Assembly (NCBI GenBank): GCA_017513085.1
Contig: JAFWDK010000010.1
Coordinates: 310,001-374,000, forward strand
From: Clostridiales bacterium
Lineage (GTDB): Bacteria; Bacillota; Clostridia; Saccharofermentanales; Saccharofermentanaceae
DNA length: 64,000 nucleotides
Direction of reading: 5' to 3'
The notes beneath the pieces were generated by a model that saw only the letters and a program-made list of their open reading frames with translations, was not told where the DNA came from and searched no databases. Shown in pieces: positions 53,313 through 62,628 of this stretch. The position numbers and the translations under genes are program-made. Positions within the stretch are counted from its first letter, which is position 1; each line of letters opens with the position of its first letter.

Positions 53313-54929
53313 TCAGGAAGTCTTCTTTTTTCTTCTGAAGAAACGTCCTAAATACTTCTGATACGCAATCGTCAGTTCTTCCATCTTCAGAAGGAAGGCA
53401 ACAACAAAATACACCACAAAACCAAGTATGCAACGTGCGCCTACCCAGAACAGCTGCACGACTTTTCTCTGCGGAACCCATGGTAACAATTCAACCAGAT
53501 ACAGGAACCCAACCATCGCAACCAGGCAAATCACGGATTTAACAATGAATACACGTATCTTTTTCGGCGCCAGGACTTTGTTTTTACAATATACCCATGC
53601 AAGAAGGATCAGACGGACCACACATGCGGCCGAATAAGCAATAGTCAGATAAAGAGGACCAAGATCCAACGTCATAAAGATAAAACAAAGACCAACATTA
53701 ACGATCATGGTCACAATTCCGGCAAATAACGGAAAACGTGTTTTTCCAATCGCATAAAAAGCTTGATTGAGAATAAAGATCACAGACTGAGTCACGATGG
53801 ACAGGCAATAGCCGACAAGGAACAGCGATGCCATTTTGATATTCTCTTCCGTATAGTCTGCGGACCATTTGAAAGCAGCGCGGACGATATCGGAACGAAG
53901 GACCAGAAAAATACCTGCGCAAGGAATGGCAAGGAATAATGCATTCTTGATACTGCGTGAAAGCAGTTCACTTGCTTTTTTATATTCTTTAACAGCATAA
54001 TGTGCAGCTAAAGATGGAAGCATGACATTTCCGATACCGACAGCAAAAATACCATAAGGCAACTGCCACAGAGTTCCTGCATTTCTCAATGCGAACAAAG
54101 GACCATCATCAAAACGCGAGGCAAAAGAATTCAAAAGCAGCATATTGATCTGAACGACAGAAGCAGAAATCAGTATCGGTACTGCCAGTTTAAAAAGCTG
54201 TCTGAATTCTGAATTGGAAGTGTCCAGAGATGGCCGGAAATGCGAGATCTCCTTCTTTCCCATAAACAGTTGAAAGATAAAATAGATCAGAGCCGACGCC
54301 ATAATTCCGAGGCCGGTACGGATAAGGGCATCCTCTGTCGAACCGCCGAGAAAGAATATAGAAAGAAGCACGCAGATATTGTAGATCGTCGGTCCGAATG
54401 CAGTAGAACCGAATTTCTTATATGCATTCAGAATGCCTATGCACAAAGCTGCCAGCATCATGAAAAAGATCTGAGGATACAGGGTACGTGCCATGTTTCC
54501 GGCAAGACGTACGATTTCCTGGGATTTATTCTGATTAAAGAGATAGTACAGTTTGTTCGAGAAAACTTCTCCGATCACCACAAACAGCAAGACGACCAAT
54601 GTCATCCAGGAGATAAAGATGCTAACACCTTTCCAGGCTTTCTTGTCTTCTTTTTTTTCGATGGCACGGGACAACGTCGGTGTAATGGCTGACTGGATCG
54701 AACCGCCGACAAGAAGTGCAAAGAAAAAATCCGGGATCAGAAATGCCGCAGTAAAAGCTTCTCGGTACGTCTGAGTAAACGAACGGGAAACAAAAATATC
54801 ACGCAAGAAGCCTGATCCTTTGGAAAGGAACAGGCCAATAATCATGATAATGGTCGAAAAAGCAATACTTTTCGTCTTAGTGGAAGACGAACTCTGCTTT
54901 TTCACTGTTTTGGATGGCGGATTACTCAT
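53313..54929 (-). CDS. murJ: Lipid II flippase MurJ
   Basis: 538 residues with the 14-span MOP/MviN pattern. Family landmarks: LSKGSGFLRDIFVSRSFTQ in span 1, AFLIPDFFFALLVGGSIQSA, YPQIFFMMLAALCIGILNAY and IFAVGIGNVMLPSLAAHYA. Flips lipid II to the outer face for peptidoglycan. The Lys/Ser-rich N-terminus (about 20 residues) is cytoplasmic. The ATG overlaps the cinA stop by 4 bp, so cinA-murJ are coupled. It sits in the usual cinA-recA gap. Confidence 0.95.
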   Translation of the reverse strand: MSNPPSKTVKKQSSSSTKTKSIAFSTIIMIIGLFLSKGSGFLRDIFVSRSFTQTYREAFTAAFLIPDFFFALLVGGSIQSAITPTLSRAIEKKEDKKAWKGVSIFISWMTLVVLLFVVIGEVFSNKLYYLFNQNKSQEIVRLAGNMARTLYPQIFFMMLAALCIGILNAYKKFGSTAFGPTIYNICVLLSIFFLGGSTEDALIRTGLGIMASALIYFIFQLFMGKKEISHFRPSLDTSNSEFRQLFKLAVPILISASVVQINMLLLNSFASRFDDGPLFALRNAGTLWQLPYGIFAVGIGNVMLPSLAAHYAVKEYKKASELLSRSIKNALFLAIPCAGIFLVLRSDIVRAAFKWSADYTEENIKMASLFLVGYCLSIVTQSVIFILNQAFYAIGKTRFPLFAGIVTMIVNVGLCFIFMTLDLGPLYLTIAYSAACVVRLILLAWVYCKNKVLAPKKIRVFIVKSVICLVAMVGFLYLVELLPWVPQRKVVQLFWVGARCILGFVVYFVVAFLLKMEELTIAYQKYLGRFFRRKKKTS

Positions 54930-56191
54930 AGCAGTCTCATTCTGATCAGATTAAAAGCATGCAAAACCGCTTTACGACGGACGCGCATACGATTACCGCT
55001 CAGGTGAACCTCCTTGACTTCTGTACCCTTCTCATCCGAAATGGCCAGATAAACAAGACCTACCGGTTTTGTGGCGCTTTCGCCTGTTGGACCTGCAATA
55101 CCGGTGATGGAAACAGCAATATCCGTACCGAGTAATTTTCTCGCGCCCTCTGCCATTTCCGCAGCACATTCTCTGCTAACCGCTCCAAGGTTGTCCAGAA
55201 CATCACCGGAAACACCAAGAAGATTAGATTTTACTTTATTACCGTAAGATACGACAGAGCCCATAAAAACATTGGATGCGCCAGGAATATCAACGAATTC
55301 GGAAGAAACCATGCCGGCTGTGCAGCTTTCTGCAAAGCAGACTGTCTTTCCACGTTCCAGAAGCATATCAAAAGCAACTTGCTTAAGCGGGCGTGTTCCG
55401 ATCTCATAGATGCACTGCCCGAAACGCTCTTTCATCACATTGATGATTGGCGTGATCAGGTCTTTTTCTTCTTCGTCCTTATCGATACGCTGCGTAATAC
55501 GGAACATGCACTCACCTTCCGATGCATAGGGAGCAATGGTAGGATTCGTCTGGGAATCGATCAGATCACCGACACGTTCGGCCGCTTCGGATTCACCGAT
55601 TCCGAAAAGATGGACAAACTGTGTTACGAACTTGGAATCACTGATCTTTTCAAGTTCCGGACGTACTTCTTCCGTAAACATGAGTTTCATCTCAGACGGC
55701 GGACCCGGAAGAAGAACAAATCGAACCACACGGTCCGGATCATTCTCGGACGGGCAGGCATAATCAAACATAGCGCCCGGAGCGGTTCCATTATGATTGG
55801 CAAAAATCGTGCAACCCTCAGGCAACATAGCCTGCTTTCTGTTATTTTTCGGCATATTCCGGCACATTTTTCTGAAATATTCGGTAATGCTGGCGAAGCT
55901 CTCTTCGTCAAATACCAGCTCACGTCCGGCTACTTTTGCAGCAACGCCCATGGTAATATCATCAGTCGTCGGGCCAAGGCCACCGGTCATAATGACCAGA
56001 TCCGCGCGCTGCGCACTCTCCTTGATCTGATCTGCCAGTCGTTCTTCATTATCACCTACCACGATCTGACGATAGGAAGAAATACCGAGAGAAACAAGTT
56101 CCTGAGCCAAAAACTGGGAATTAGTATTCAGGGTATTTCCCATTAATAATTCAGTACCTACACAAATGATTTCTGCCGAACGGATACTCAT
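54926..56191 (-). CDS. cinA: CinA-family protein (NMN deamidase / competence-damage protein)
   Basis: 421 residues of two domains. The N-terminal MoCF-like part (about 1-250) has CVGTELLMGNTLNTNSQFLA, VIMTGGLGPTTDDITMG and LLPGPPSEMKLMF; the C-terminal CinA/PncC part (about 265-421) has CFAESCTAGMVSS, FMGSVVSYGNKVK and SITGIAGPTG. Members deamidate nicotinamide mononucleotide and are often co-transcribed with recA. ATG at 56191 follows AAAGGACG. It starts 1 bp after the folD stop. Confidence 0.95.
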   Translation of the reverse strand: MSIRSAEIICVGTELLMGNTLNTNSQFLAQELVSLGISSYRQIVVGDNEERLADQIKESAQRADLVIMTGGLGPTTDDITMGVAAKVAGRELVFDEESFASITEYFRKMCRNMPKNNRKQAMLPEGCTIFANHNGTAPGAMFDYACPSENDPDRVVRFVLLPGPPSEMKLMFTEEVRPELEKISDSKFVTQFVHLFGIGESEAAERVGDLIDSQTNPTIAPYASEGECMFRITQRIDKDEEEKDLITPIINVMKERFGQCIYEIGTRPLKQVAFDMLLERGKTVCFAESCTAGMVSSEFVDIPGASNVFMGSVVSYGNKVKSNLLGVSGDVLDNLGAVSRECAAEMAEGARKLLGTDIAVSITGIAGPTGESATKPVGLVYLAISDEKGTEVKEVHLSGNRMRVRRKAVLHAFNLIRMRLL

Positions 56192-56192
56192 A

Positions 56193-57056
56193 TTATGCAC
56201 GTCCTTTCTCAATTCGTTCAAAAGCTTCCAGAGTATTCTGGAGCAACATGGTAATGGTCATCGGACCTACACCACCCGGTACAGGCGTAATGGCAGATGC
56301 TACATCCACAACATCATCAAAGTCAACATCGCCTCTCACCTTGCCATCTTCGCAACGGTTAATGCCGACATCGATGATCACGGCGCCCTCCTTGACGAAC
56401 TCTTTGGTAACAAAACCTTGTTTACCGATAGCAACGATCAGGATATCGGCCTGCTTGCAGATCTCCTTGATATTCTTTGTTCGGGAATGTACTACAGTAA
56501 CTGTGGCATTCTCGTGGAGCATCAGTGAAGCAACAGGCTTACCGACAATATTACTTCTACCGATAACCACACAATTCTTACCGGAAATATCGACATTTGC
56601 GTACTTCAGAAGCTCTATACAGCCCTTCGGTGTACATGAAACCAGGCAATCTTTTCCGATTGAAAGCAGACCCTTGTTGACAGGATGGAAGCCATCGACA
56701 TCTTTTTCCGGAGCAATCGCGCAAATTACGGAAAACTCGTCCATATGCTTCGGAAGTGGAAGCTGACAAAGAATACCATGCACATTCGGATCCTTATTCA
56801 ATGTATCGATCAGCTCCAGAAGTTCCGCTTCCGATGCGGTTTCCGGAAGCGAATATCCGAATGACTTAAAACCAACCTGCTCGCAGGCTTTTTTCTTATT
56901 ATTTACATAAATTGTAGAGGCCGGGTTTTCGCCTACCTGAATAACGGCAAGTCCCGGTTGTTTACCGTACTTTGCTGCCAGTTCCGAAGCTTCTTTAGTA
57001 ATTCTCTCCCGAATGATGGAAGAAAGTTCTTTTCCTGAAATAAGTGTTGCGCTCAT
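56193..57056 (-). CDS. folD: Bifunctional methylenetetrahydrofolate dehydrogenase/cyclohydrolase
   Basis: 287 residues. Catalytic lysine in STIYVNNKKKACEQVG, QLPLPKHMDE, DVDGFHPVNKG, NAD(P) site VVIGRSNIVGKPVASLM and PVPGGVGPMTITMLLQNT. Converts methylene- to formyl-tetrahydrofolate, following glyA in one-carbon metabolism. It lies between ftsK and cinA, with gaps of 3 and 1 bp. Confidence 0.97.
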   Translation of the reverse strand: MSATLISGKELSSIIRERITKEASELAAKYGKQPGLAVIQVGENPASTIYVNNKKKACEQVGFKSFGYSLPETASEAELLELIDTLNKDPNVHGILCQLPLPKHMDEFSVICAIAPEKDVDGFHPVNKGLLSIGKDCLVSCTPKGCIELLKYANVDISGKNCVVIGRSNIVGKPVASLMLHENATVTVVHSRTKNIKEICKQADILIVAIGKQGFVTKEFVKEGAVIIDVGINRCEDGKVRGDVDFDDVVDVASAITPVPGGVGPMTITMLLQNTLEAFERIEKGRA

Positions 57057-57059
57057 GTT

Positions 57060-59852
57060 TTACCCCTTCTTTGATTTAATTTCGAGCCATTGTGTCTGAT
57101 CGATCAGGATCTTACGTGGCTTACTGCCTTCAAATGGACCGATATAGCCCTTATCCGCCATACGGTCAATAAGTCTGGAAGCTCTCGGATAACCGAGATT
57201 CAGACGACGTTGCAGGATCGATACGGAAGCATATCCGGCCTGAAGAACAACTTCCACCGCATCGTAGAACAGTTCATCTTCACCATCTCCATCCGAAGCG
57301 GCATTGCCGGCAGAAGAACTGCCGCCGCCCTTAGAAGCATTTACAATAGCCTCCGCCATTTCCTCATCATATTGTACACTATTATTCGCCTTTATATAAC
57401 CGATAACTTCTTCCACTTCTTTATCTGTTACAAAAGCACCCTGTCCACGTACCGGTTTAGCAGCGCTCTGAGGATAGTAGAGCATATCGCCCTTTCCTAG
57501 AAGCTTTTCTGCACCGACCATATCCAGGATCGTACGGCTATCGACCTGACTGGATACGGCAAAAGCAATTCTCGACGGAATGTTTGCCTTAATAACACCG
57601 GTAATAACGTCAACAGAAGGACGTTGAGTAGCAATCAGAAGATGGATGCCGGCAGCTCGGGCCATAGCCGTGAGTCGGGAGATCGATTCTTCGACTTCTT
57701 TGGACGCAACCTGCATAAGATCCGCGAGCTCGTCGATAACGACCAGGATAAGAGGAAGTTTATCTTCTTCATTTTGGCAACAGGCATTATAACCCTTAAA
57801 ATCTCGTACGGCAGCTTCCGCAAACTTGGCATATCGCTGGGTCATTTCGTTAACCGCCCAATTCAAAGCATTCGCAGCTTTCTTCGGATCTGTTACGACC
57901 GGACACAACAAATGCGGAATACCATTATATACAGCAAGTTCTACTACTTTCGGGTCGACCATGATCATGCGTACTTGCTTCGGCGTAGCATGACAAAGAA
58001 TACTGATCAGGATCGAGTTGATACATACGGATTTACCTGAACCGGTAGAACCCGCAATAAGGAGATGAGGCATTTTGGCCAGATCACAAACGATCGGATC
58101 ACCCGGAATATCTTTACCAAGTGCAACAGCCAATGGAGAGTCTTCGATCGCTTTTCTGTATTTTTGCGACTCAAGCAAATTTCCAAGATGCACCGGAGCC
58201 ACCGACTTATTCGGAACCTCGATACCGACAGCGGATTTTCCCGGGATCGGTGCTTCGATACGGACACTTTGTGCGGCCAGAGCCAGCGCAATATCATCCG
58301 AAAGATTTGTAATACGGCTTACCTTAATACCAGGAGCCGGAACCACTTCAAATCTTGTGATCGCCGGACCACGTGTCACATCGCCGAGACGAGTCTCAAT
58401 GCCGAAACTCTTTAATGCTGCTACAAGTTTCATACCCTCTTCATCCTGGCCATTGACAGCTTTTCTTGGCGCAGCAGGCGCATCATGTCCAAGAATGTGC
58501 GTAGGCGCAGCAGAATATTTCGCATTGGCACGGGAAGCACGAGGTGCTTTAGCAACCGGAGGAAGATCTACAGGAGCCGTTTGTGCCGGAGATGTTTCCA
58601 CGAAAGTTCTCTTCTCTTCCACCTGCTCCGGCTTATGTACCGGTGCGACGGGAGCCTGTTCAACGGCTAGCGGATCAAAATCAACTTGCGGGGCAGAAGG
58701 AACCTTCTCCCTCTCCATATTGTTCAGATCCGGAACACGAATCCGGGTTCCGCCCTGCTCATGTACTTTTCCATCGTCATAGATCTCATCAGTTGCCACA
58801 GGAGGTGGTAAAATGGTTCCCGGCTTCGGCTCGGTCGGATCGGGAATCAGCACATCCAGAAACTGAGGCTCATCTTCCTCACGACTCACCGGCTTAGGCT
58901 GCTGAGGATTACTAAAACTGATATCCACACGTGGCTCTCTCGGAACTTCGACTTTTCTGGCTTCCGGAGAAAGATCGACATCATGAGTCAAATCAAAATC
59001 AAAGTCCTTCTCACGCTCCGACCAGGGAAGCTGATTCATACGGACTTCAGTACCCTCTAAATCAATGAAACCCTGTGGCTCCTCAACTTCTTCAAAAGGA
59101 GATTGCTTCGGTTTTACAATAAAACCTCCGTTTGAAGTATGTCTTGGCTGTGGGCGTTGATTATGATTCCGAAGATACGCCTGTTCGCGCATCTGTCGTT
59201 CTTTTTCACGATACTCTCTGTCATGACGGATCACTTCCGAAGCGCGATGACCGGTCGTACGGATCACATGTGCAGTCTTAGATGCAGTAGCTTTGATGCT
59301 GATATTAAAGATCAGCACGATCTGTGAAATCGTAAAAGCGATCAGGATAAGCAGAGCCCCCAGCTTAGCAGCCAAGGCACGTAATGCCAATGCGATGGAC
59401 CCTCCCAGTACACCACCGGAAAGAATGATATCACCTTCCGGTGCACCAAGTTTTTCAGGCTCCATACCCATCTTCCAAAGAAGCGCAATTGCTTTACTGG
59501 CTTTCACATCGCCATCCGGAAGAACCATACTCGCCGCTTTTACATATTTAGGACTGACGGTGCAGACAGCAAGGATCGCAGCGATGCTGACAAGAAGCAT
59601 AAGAACGGATCTGACACGGATATGCGCCACGCCCGGCCGCTTCTCAATAAAATAATCTACCGCAGCATAAATCAGGATCAATGGTATTGCGTAAGCGGCA
59701 ACGCCAATAAGTCCGGTGCCGATTCCACGTAAAAAGCGCCCTAGTGAGCCGGTCAAAGACATCGGCAGGTAATAGGACAAACCAAGTAATACTGCAAAAG
59801 CAAACAGCAGTACACCTGTAACTTCATGCTTTTGTGCGTATTTCTCGTCCAT
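57060..59852 (-). CDS. ftsK: DNA translocase FtsK/SpoIIIE
   Basis: 930 residues. Four to five N-terminal spans (about 1-195), a Pro/Glu-rich linker (about 200-470), then the alpha/beta motor: LIAGSTGSGKSVCINSILIS (near 600), VDPKVVELAVYNGIPHL, LILVVIDELADLM and HLLIATQRPSVDVITGVIKA. The winged gamma domain (about 865-925) has GYASVSILQRRLNLGYPRAS, which in the family reads polar DNA motifs. It pumps DNA through the closing septum. The ATG overlaps the Nudix stop by 1 bp (TGATG). Confidence 0.96.
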   Translation of the reverse strand: MDEKYAQKHEVTGVLLFAFAVLLGLSYYLPMSLTGSLGRFLRGIGTGLIGVAAYAIPLILIYAAVDYFIEKRPGVAHIRVRSVLMLLVSIAAILAVCTVSPKYVKAASMVLPDGDVKASKAIALLWKMGMEPEKLGAPEGDIILSGGVLGGSIALALRALAAKLGALLILIAFTISQIVLIFNISIKATASKTAHVIRTTGHRASEVIRHDREYREKERQMREQAYLRNHNQRPQPRHTSNGGFIVKPKQSPFEEVEEPQGFIDLEGTEVRMNQLPWSEREKDFDFDLTHDVDLSPEARKVEVPREPRVDISFSNPQQPKPVSREEDEPQFLDVLIPDPTEPKPGTILPPPVATDEIYDDGKVHEQGGTRIRVPDLNNMEREKVPSAPQVDFDPLAVEQAPVAPVHKPEQVEEKRTFVETSPAQTAPVDLPPVAKAPRASRANAKYSAAPTHILGHDAPAAPRKAVNGQDEEGMKLVAALKSFGIETRLGDVTRGPAITRFEVVPAPGIKVSRITNLSDDIALALAAQSVRIEAPIPGKSAVGIEVPNKSVAPVHLGNLLESQKYRKAIEDSPLAVALGKDIPGDPIVCDLAKMPHLLIAGSTGSGKSVCINSILISILCHATPKQVRMIMVDPKVVELAVYNGIPHLLCPVVTDPKKAANALNWAVNEMTQRYAKFAEAAVRDFKGYNACCQNEEDKLPLILVVIDELADLMQVASKEVEESISRLTAMARAAGIHLLIATQRPSVDVITGVIKANIPSRIAFAVSSQVDSRTILDMVGAEKLLGKGDMLYYPQSAAKPVRGQGAFVTDKEVEEVIGYIKANNSVQYDEEMAEAIVNASKGGGSSSAGNAASDGDGEDELFYDAVEVVLQAGYASVSILQRRLNLGYPRASRLIDRMADKGYIGPFEGSKPRKILIDQTQWLEIKSKKG

Positions 59853-60424
59853 CAGATGCCAACCATTCTTGCAGCTTTTAAGATAGCCGCAACCGTCTTT
59901 CCGTCACTGATCTCACCCTGCATGATTTTATCCACCGCTTCTCTCAACGGAATCTTGATTACCTGAAGGAATTCTCCGTCATCTGGGTTACCATCTCCGA
60001 AAGAAAGACCTGTTGCAAGATACATATAGATCTTCTCCGAGCAATAACCGGGCGTGGAATACATAAATCCAAGATCCTGAATTTTCTCAGCAGTCATACC
60101 GGTCTCTTCTTTCAATTCACGAATGGCACAAGCCTTCGGGTCTTCTCCCTTTTCGAGTTTTCCGGCAGGCAGTTCCATCAGGATCTTGCCAAACGGAGAA
60201 CGGAACTGTCTGACCATAAAAATATTGTTTTCTGAATCAAGGGCACAGATGGTAGCTCCCCCATTATGAAGTACGATCTCACGGCGGGCCGGTCTTCCAT
60301 CGGCAAGTTCTATCTTTCTCACCTCAACATCGAAGACTTTTCCCGAAAAAACAGTCTCTGCTTCCAGCGTTTTTTCACTAAGCTGTTCCTCAGCAGCAGC
60401 AATATTCCCCTTACTTACAGTCAT
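59852..60424 (-). CDS. Nudix hydrolase, probable ADP-ribose pyrophosphatase
   Basis: 190 residues. The Nudix box is complete: G-KLEKG-E-DPKACAI-REL-KEETG-M (GX5EX7REUXEEXGU). Upstream LADGRPARREIVLHNGGATI and VRQFRSPFGKILMELPAG, and TPGYCSEKIYMYLATGLS after, fit the ADP-ribose group. ATG at 60424 is chosen (GGAG 9-10 bp upstream, 1 bp after the rnhA stop); the longer frame to 60499 runs into rnhA. Confidence 0.92.
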   Translation of the reverse strand: MTVSKGNIAAAEEQLSEKTLEAETVFSGKVFDVEVRKIELADGRPARREIVLHNGGATICALDSENNIFMVRQFRSPFGKILMELPAGKLEKGEDPKACAIRELKEETGMTAEKIQDLGFMYSTPGYCSEKIYMYLATGLSFGDGNPDDGEFLQVIKIPLREAVDKIMQGEISDGKTVAAILKAARMVGI

Positions 60425-60425
60425 T

Positions 60426-60878
60426 TCAAGCATCTCCCTGTTTCTTAGTAGCAGCAACAGCCAAAGCATCACAACGATTGTTGTATTCGTTATCAGCATG
60501 ACCTTTCACTTTAACCCATTTGATCCGGTGAATCGCGCTCAAAGCGTCCAGTTCCTGCCATAAATCTATATTACTAACAGTTTGTTTCGAACTGTTTTTC
60601 CATCCGTTACGTTTCCAAGACACGATCCAGCCCGCAGTAAAGCCGTTTACGAGATATGCGCTATCGCTGTACAGCGTCACATCGCACGGTTTCTTCAAAC
60701 ACTTCAGCGCAAAGATTGCGGCGGATAATTCCATCCTGTTATTGGTGGTTAGTTTTTCTCCGCCGGAAATCTCTTTTTCCACACCACGGCAGATCAGGAT
60801 TGCGCCCCAGCCACCTGGTCCGGGGTTGCCGGAACAGGCACCGTCAGTATAAATGTCGACATGGATCAGATCAGCCAC
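60426..60878 (-). CDS. rnhA: Ribonuclease HI
   Basis: 150 residues with the four catalytic acids: D in [19 protein letters not shown] in [13 protein letters not shown] in [14 protein letters not shown] in [11 protein letters not shown], and the [13 protein letters not shown] loop. Removes RNA from hybrids. It is 3 bp after proC and 1 bp before the Nudix gene. Confidence 0.95.
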   Translation of the reverse strand: MADLIHVDIYTDGACSGNPGPGGWGAILICRGVEKEISGGEKLTTNNRMELSAAIFALKCLKKPCDVTLYSDSAYLVNGFTAGWIVSWKRNGWKNSSKQTVSNIDLWQELDALSAIHRIKWVKVKGHADNEYNNRCDALAVAATKKQGDA

Positions 60879-60881
60879 AGA

Positions 60882-61685
60882 TCACTTTCCTCCAGAAAGA
60901 GCCTTGGTCTTTACATCCGCAGCAATTACAGCATCTTCTACAGCAGCACGGAGACCGCCTTTTTCCAAAGCAAGAACACCCTCGATAGTAGTTCCGCCAG
61001 GAGAGCATACCTGATCCTTAAGAATTGCAGGATGTGTACCGGTTTCCACCATAAGTTTGCCGGAACCATAAACAGTCATTGCAGCAATATCCAAAGCAGT
61101 CTTACGAGGAATACCAAGTTTTACGGCAGCATCTGCCATTGCTTCAATGAAAAGCATAACGTATGCAGGGCCTGTGCCGGATACACAACCGATGGCATCC
61201 AGTGTCTTCTCATCGCACGGAACGACCATTCCGCATGTATTCAAAAGTTTCTCAACAAAAGCCTTCTTCTCATCGTCCACATTCCTGGTGCAAAAAGCAC
61301 ACACGCTGGCACCGACCAATGCAGGAGTATTCGGCATTACACGAACCACAGATGCCTCATCACCAAGAATACCGGAAATACGTGAAAGCGTAACACCCGC
61401 AGCGATCGAAATCACCACCGAACCGGATTTCAAAGACGGTTTCAGATTACTTAACGCAGCATCAAACACTTGCGGCTTAACGGCCATAAGCACATAATCC
61501 GCATTCTCTACCGCCTTGGTAGGATCGGTGAAAGGAGCGCAGCCTGTCTCGGATGCGAGTTTTTCAACTTTTTCTTTATCTAAATCACAAAGACGGACTT
61601 CGCCGGAAGAAAGAATTCCGCTGTTAATAAATCCGCCAACAAGCGCACGGCCCATATTTCCTGTTCCAATAACTGAAAAAACCAT
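60882..61685 (-). CDS. proC: Pyrroline-5-carboxylate reductase
   Basis: 267 residues; last step of proline synthesis. Nucleotide site VIGTGNMGRALVGGF, VLMAVKPQVFD, VVRVMPNTPALVG, IGCVSGTGPAYV and the C-terminal signature VCSPGGTTIEGVLALEKGG. ATG at 61685 follows GAGGTG; GTG at 61697 would add four residues. It begins the proC-rnhA-Nudix-ftsK-folD-cinA-murJ run. Its promoter overlaps that of tRNA-Trp. Confidence 0.96.
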   Translation of the reverse strand: MVFSVIGTGNMGRALVGGFINSGILSSGEVRLCDLDKEKVEKLASETGCAPFTDPTKAVENADYVLMAVKPQVFDAALSNLKPSLKSGSVVISIAAGVTLSRISGILGDEASVVRVMPNTPALVGASVCAFCTRNVDDEKKAFVEKLLNTCGMVVPCDEKTLDAIGCVSGTGPAYVMLFIEAMADAAVKLGIPRKTALDIAAMTVYGSGKLMVETGTHPAILKDQVCSPGGTTIEGVLALEKGGLRAAVEDAVIAADVKTKALSGGK

Positions 61686-61728
61686 GTAAAAAAACACCTC
61701 TTATATAAATCGATTTATCACAGATAAA

Positions 61729-61757
61729 ATCATAACATTCTACTTGACATCATGCAA
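61729..61757 (-). promoter_or_regulatory. proC promoter (overlaps the tRNA-Trp promoter)
   Basis: TTGCAT (61752-61757), 17 bp, TATGAT (61729-61734) on the minus strand. The -35 and part of the spacer lie in the tRNA-Trp promoter. Confidence 0.6.
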
Positions 61758-61772
61758 ACACTTGAGTAATAT
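61744..61772 (+). promoter_or_regulatory. tRNA-Trp promoter
   Basis: Perfect TTGACA (61744-61749), 17 bp, TAATAT (61767-61772). GGTC-N6-GACC forms a small stem between it and the tRNA. Confidence 0.65.
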
Positions 61773-61807
61773 ATTGCTTGTTGTTTGGTCATTTCGGACC
61801 ATTTCAT

Positions 61808-61882
61808 AGGGGAGTGGCTCAATGGTAGAGCAGCGGTCTCCAAAACCGCTGGTTGCATGTTCGAATCGTGTCTCCCCTGCCA
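61808..61882 (+). tRNA. tRNA-Trp (CCA anticodon)
   Basis: Acceptor AGGGGAG (61808-61814) pairs with CTCCCCT (61872-61878), followed by G and an encoded CCA. The anticodon stem GCGGT/ACCGC holds loop CTCCAAA with anticodon CCA at 61840-61842. T loop TTCGAAT is present. It is a single-tRNA unit with promoter and terminator. Confidence 0.96.
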
Positions 61883-61884
61883 GA

Positions 61885-61919
61885 AGAACCGTCAGAGACT
61901 TTTCTGACGGTTCTTTTTT
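61885..61919 (+). terminator. Terminator of tRNA-Trp
   Basis: AGAACCGTCAG (61885-61895) pairs exactly with CTGACGGTTCT (61904-61914), followed by T residues; only 2 nt follow the tRNA CCA. Confidence 0.9.
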
Positions 61920-62012
61920 CGTATTTTCCATACTTTTTCTTCAAAAGAACTTGCATTTCCTCTTCATTTCCTTTAGGCTTCTTGTTGTTGACGTTTTTAC
62001 GGAGGTATAAAC

Positions 62013-62615
62013 ATGGATATTGTATGTCTGGATATGGAAGGCGTTCTTGTTCCGGAGATTTGGATCGCTTTTGCAAAAGAATCCGGAATTCCTGAACTGA
62101 CAAGGACTACCAGAGACGAGCCGGATTACGACAAGCTCATGAAATGGAGACTCGGGATCCTTAAAGAACATGGCCTGGGACTCAAAGAGATCCAGGATGT
62201 CATCTCCCGTATTGATCCGCTACCTGGTGCCAGAGAGTTTCTTGATACGCTCAGAAAACACGCGCAGGTGATCATAATCAGCGATACTTTCACACAGTTT
62301 GGTATGCCTCTTATGGAAAAACTCGGTTATCCGACTCTTTTCTGCAACAAATTGGAAGTAGCCGACAATGGCGAAATTACCGGATTTACCATGCGTTGCA
62401 AAGATTCCAAGCTGACTACCGTACGTTCCTTACAGGCTATGGGATTTGATACGATCGCCGCTGGTGACAGTTATAACGATCTTGCCATGATCAAAGCCAG
62501 TCGCAAAGGCTTCCTCTTCCGAAGCACAGAACAGATCATTCAGGACAATCCTGAGATACCCGCTTTTGAAGAATTTGATGATTTCCTGTCAGCGATCCTA
62601 AGCGAATTATCCTGA
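62013..62615 (+). CDS. thrH: Phosphoserine phosphatase / homoserine phosphotransferase ThrH
   Basis: A 200-residue HAD-fold protein. It follows Pseudomonas ThrH closely: MDIVCLDMEGVLVPEIWIAF (DxE/D nucleophile region), TTRDEPDYDKLMKWRL, VIIISDTFTQFGMPLMEKLG and AAGDSYNDLAMI. ThrH dephosphorylates phosphoserine and can pass the phosphate to homoserine. That would link serine synthesis (glyA uses serine) to threonine. GGAGGT lies 8 bp before the ATG. No promoter is certain in the 93 bp after the tRNA terminator. Confidence 0.92.
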   Translation: MDIVCLDMEGVLVPEIWIAFAKESGIPELTRTTRDEPDYDKLMKWRLGILKEHGLGLKEIQDVISRIDPLPGAREFLDTLRKHAQVIIISDTFTQFGMPLMEKLGYPTLFCNKLEVADNGEITGFTMRCKDSKLTTVRSLQAMGFDTIAAGDSYNDLAMIKASRKGFLFRSTEQIIQDNPEIPAFEEFDDFLSAILSELS

Positions 62616-62628
62616 TAAAAGAATAAAC

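Noticed and set aside
61740..62103. Several short open frames over the tRNA-Trp gene
   Set aside because: They read through the tRNA and its terminator and have no coding character.
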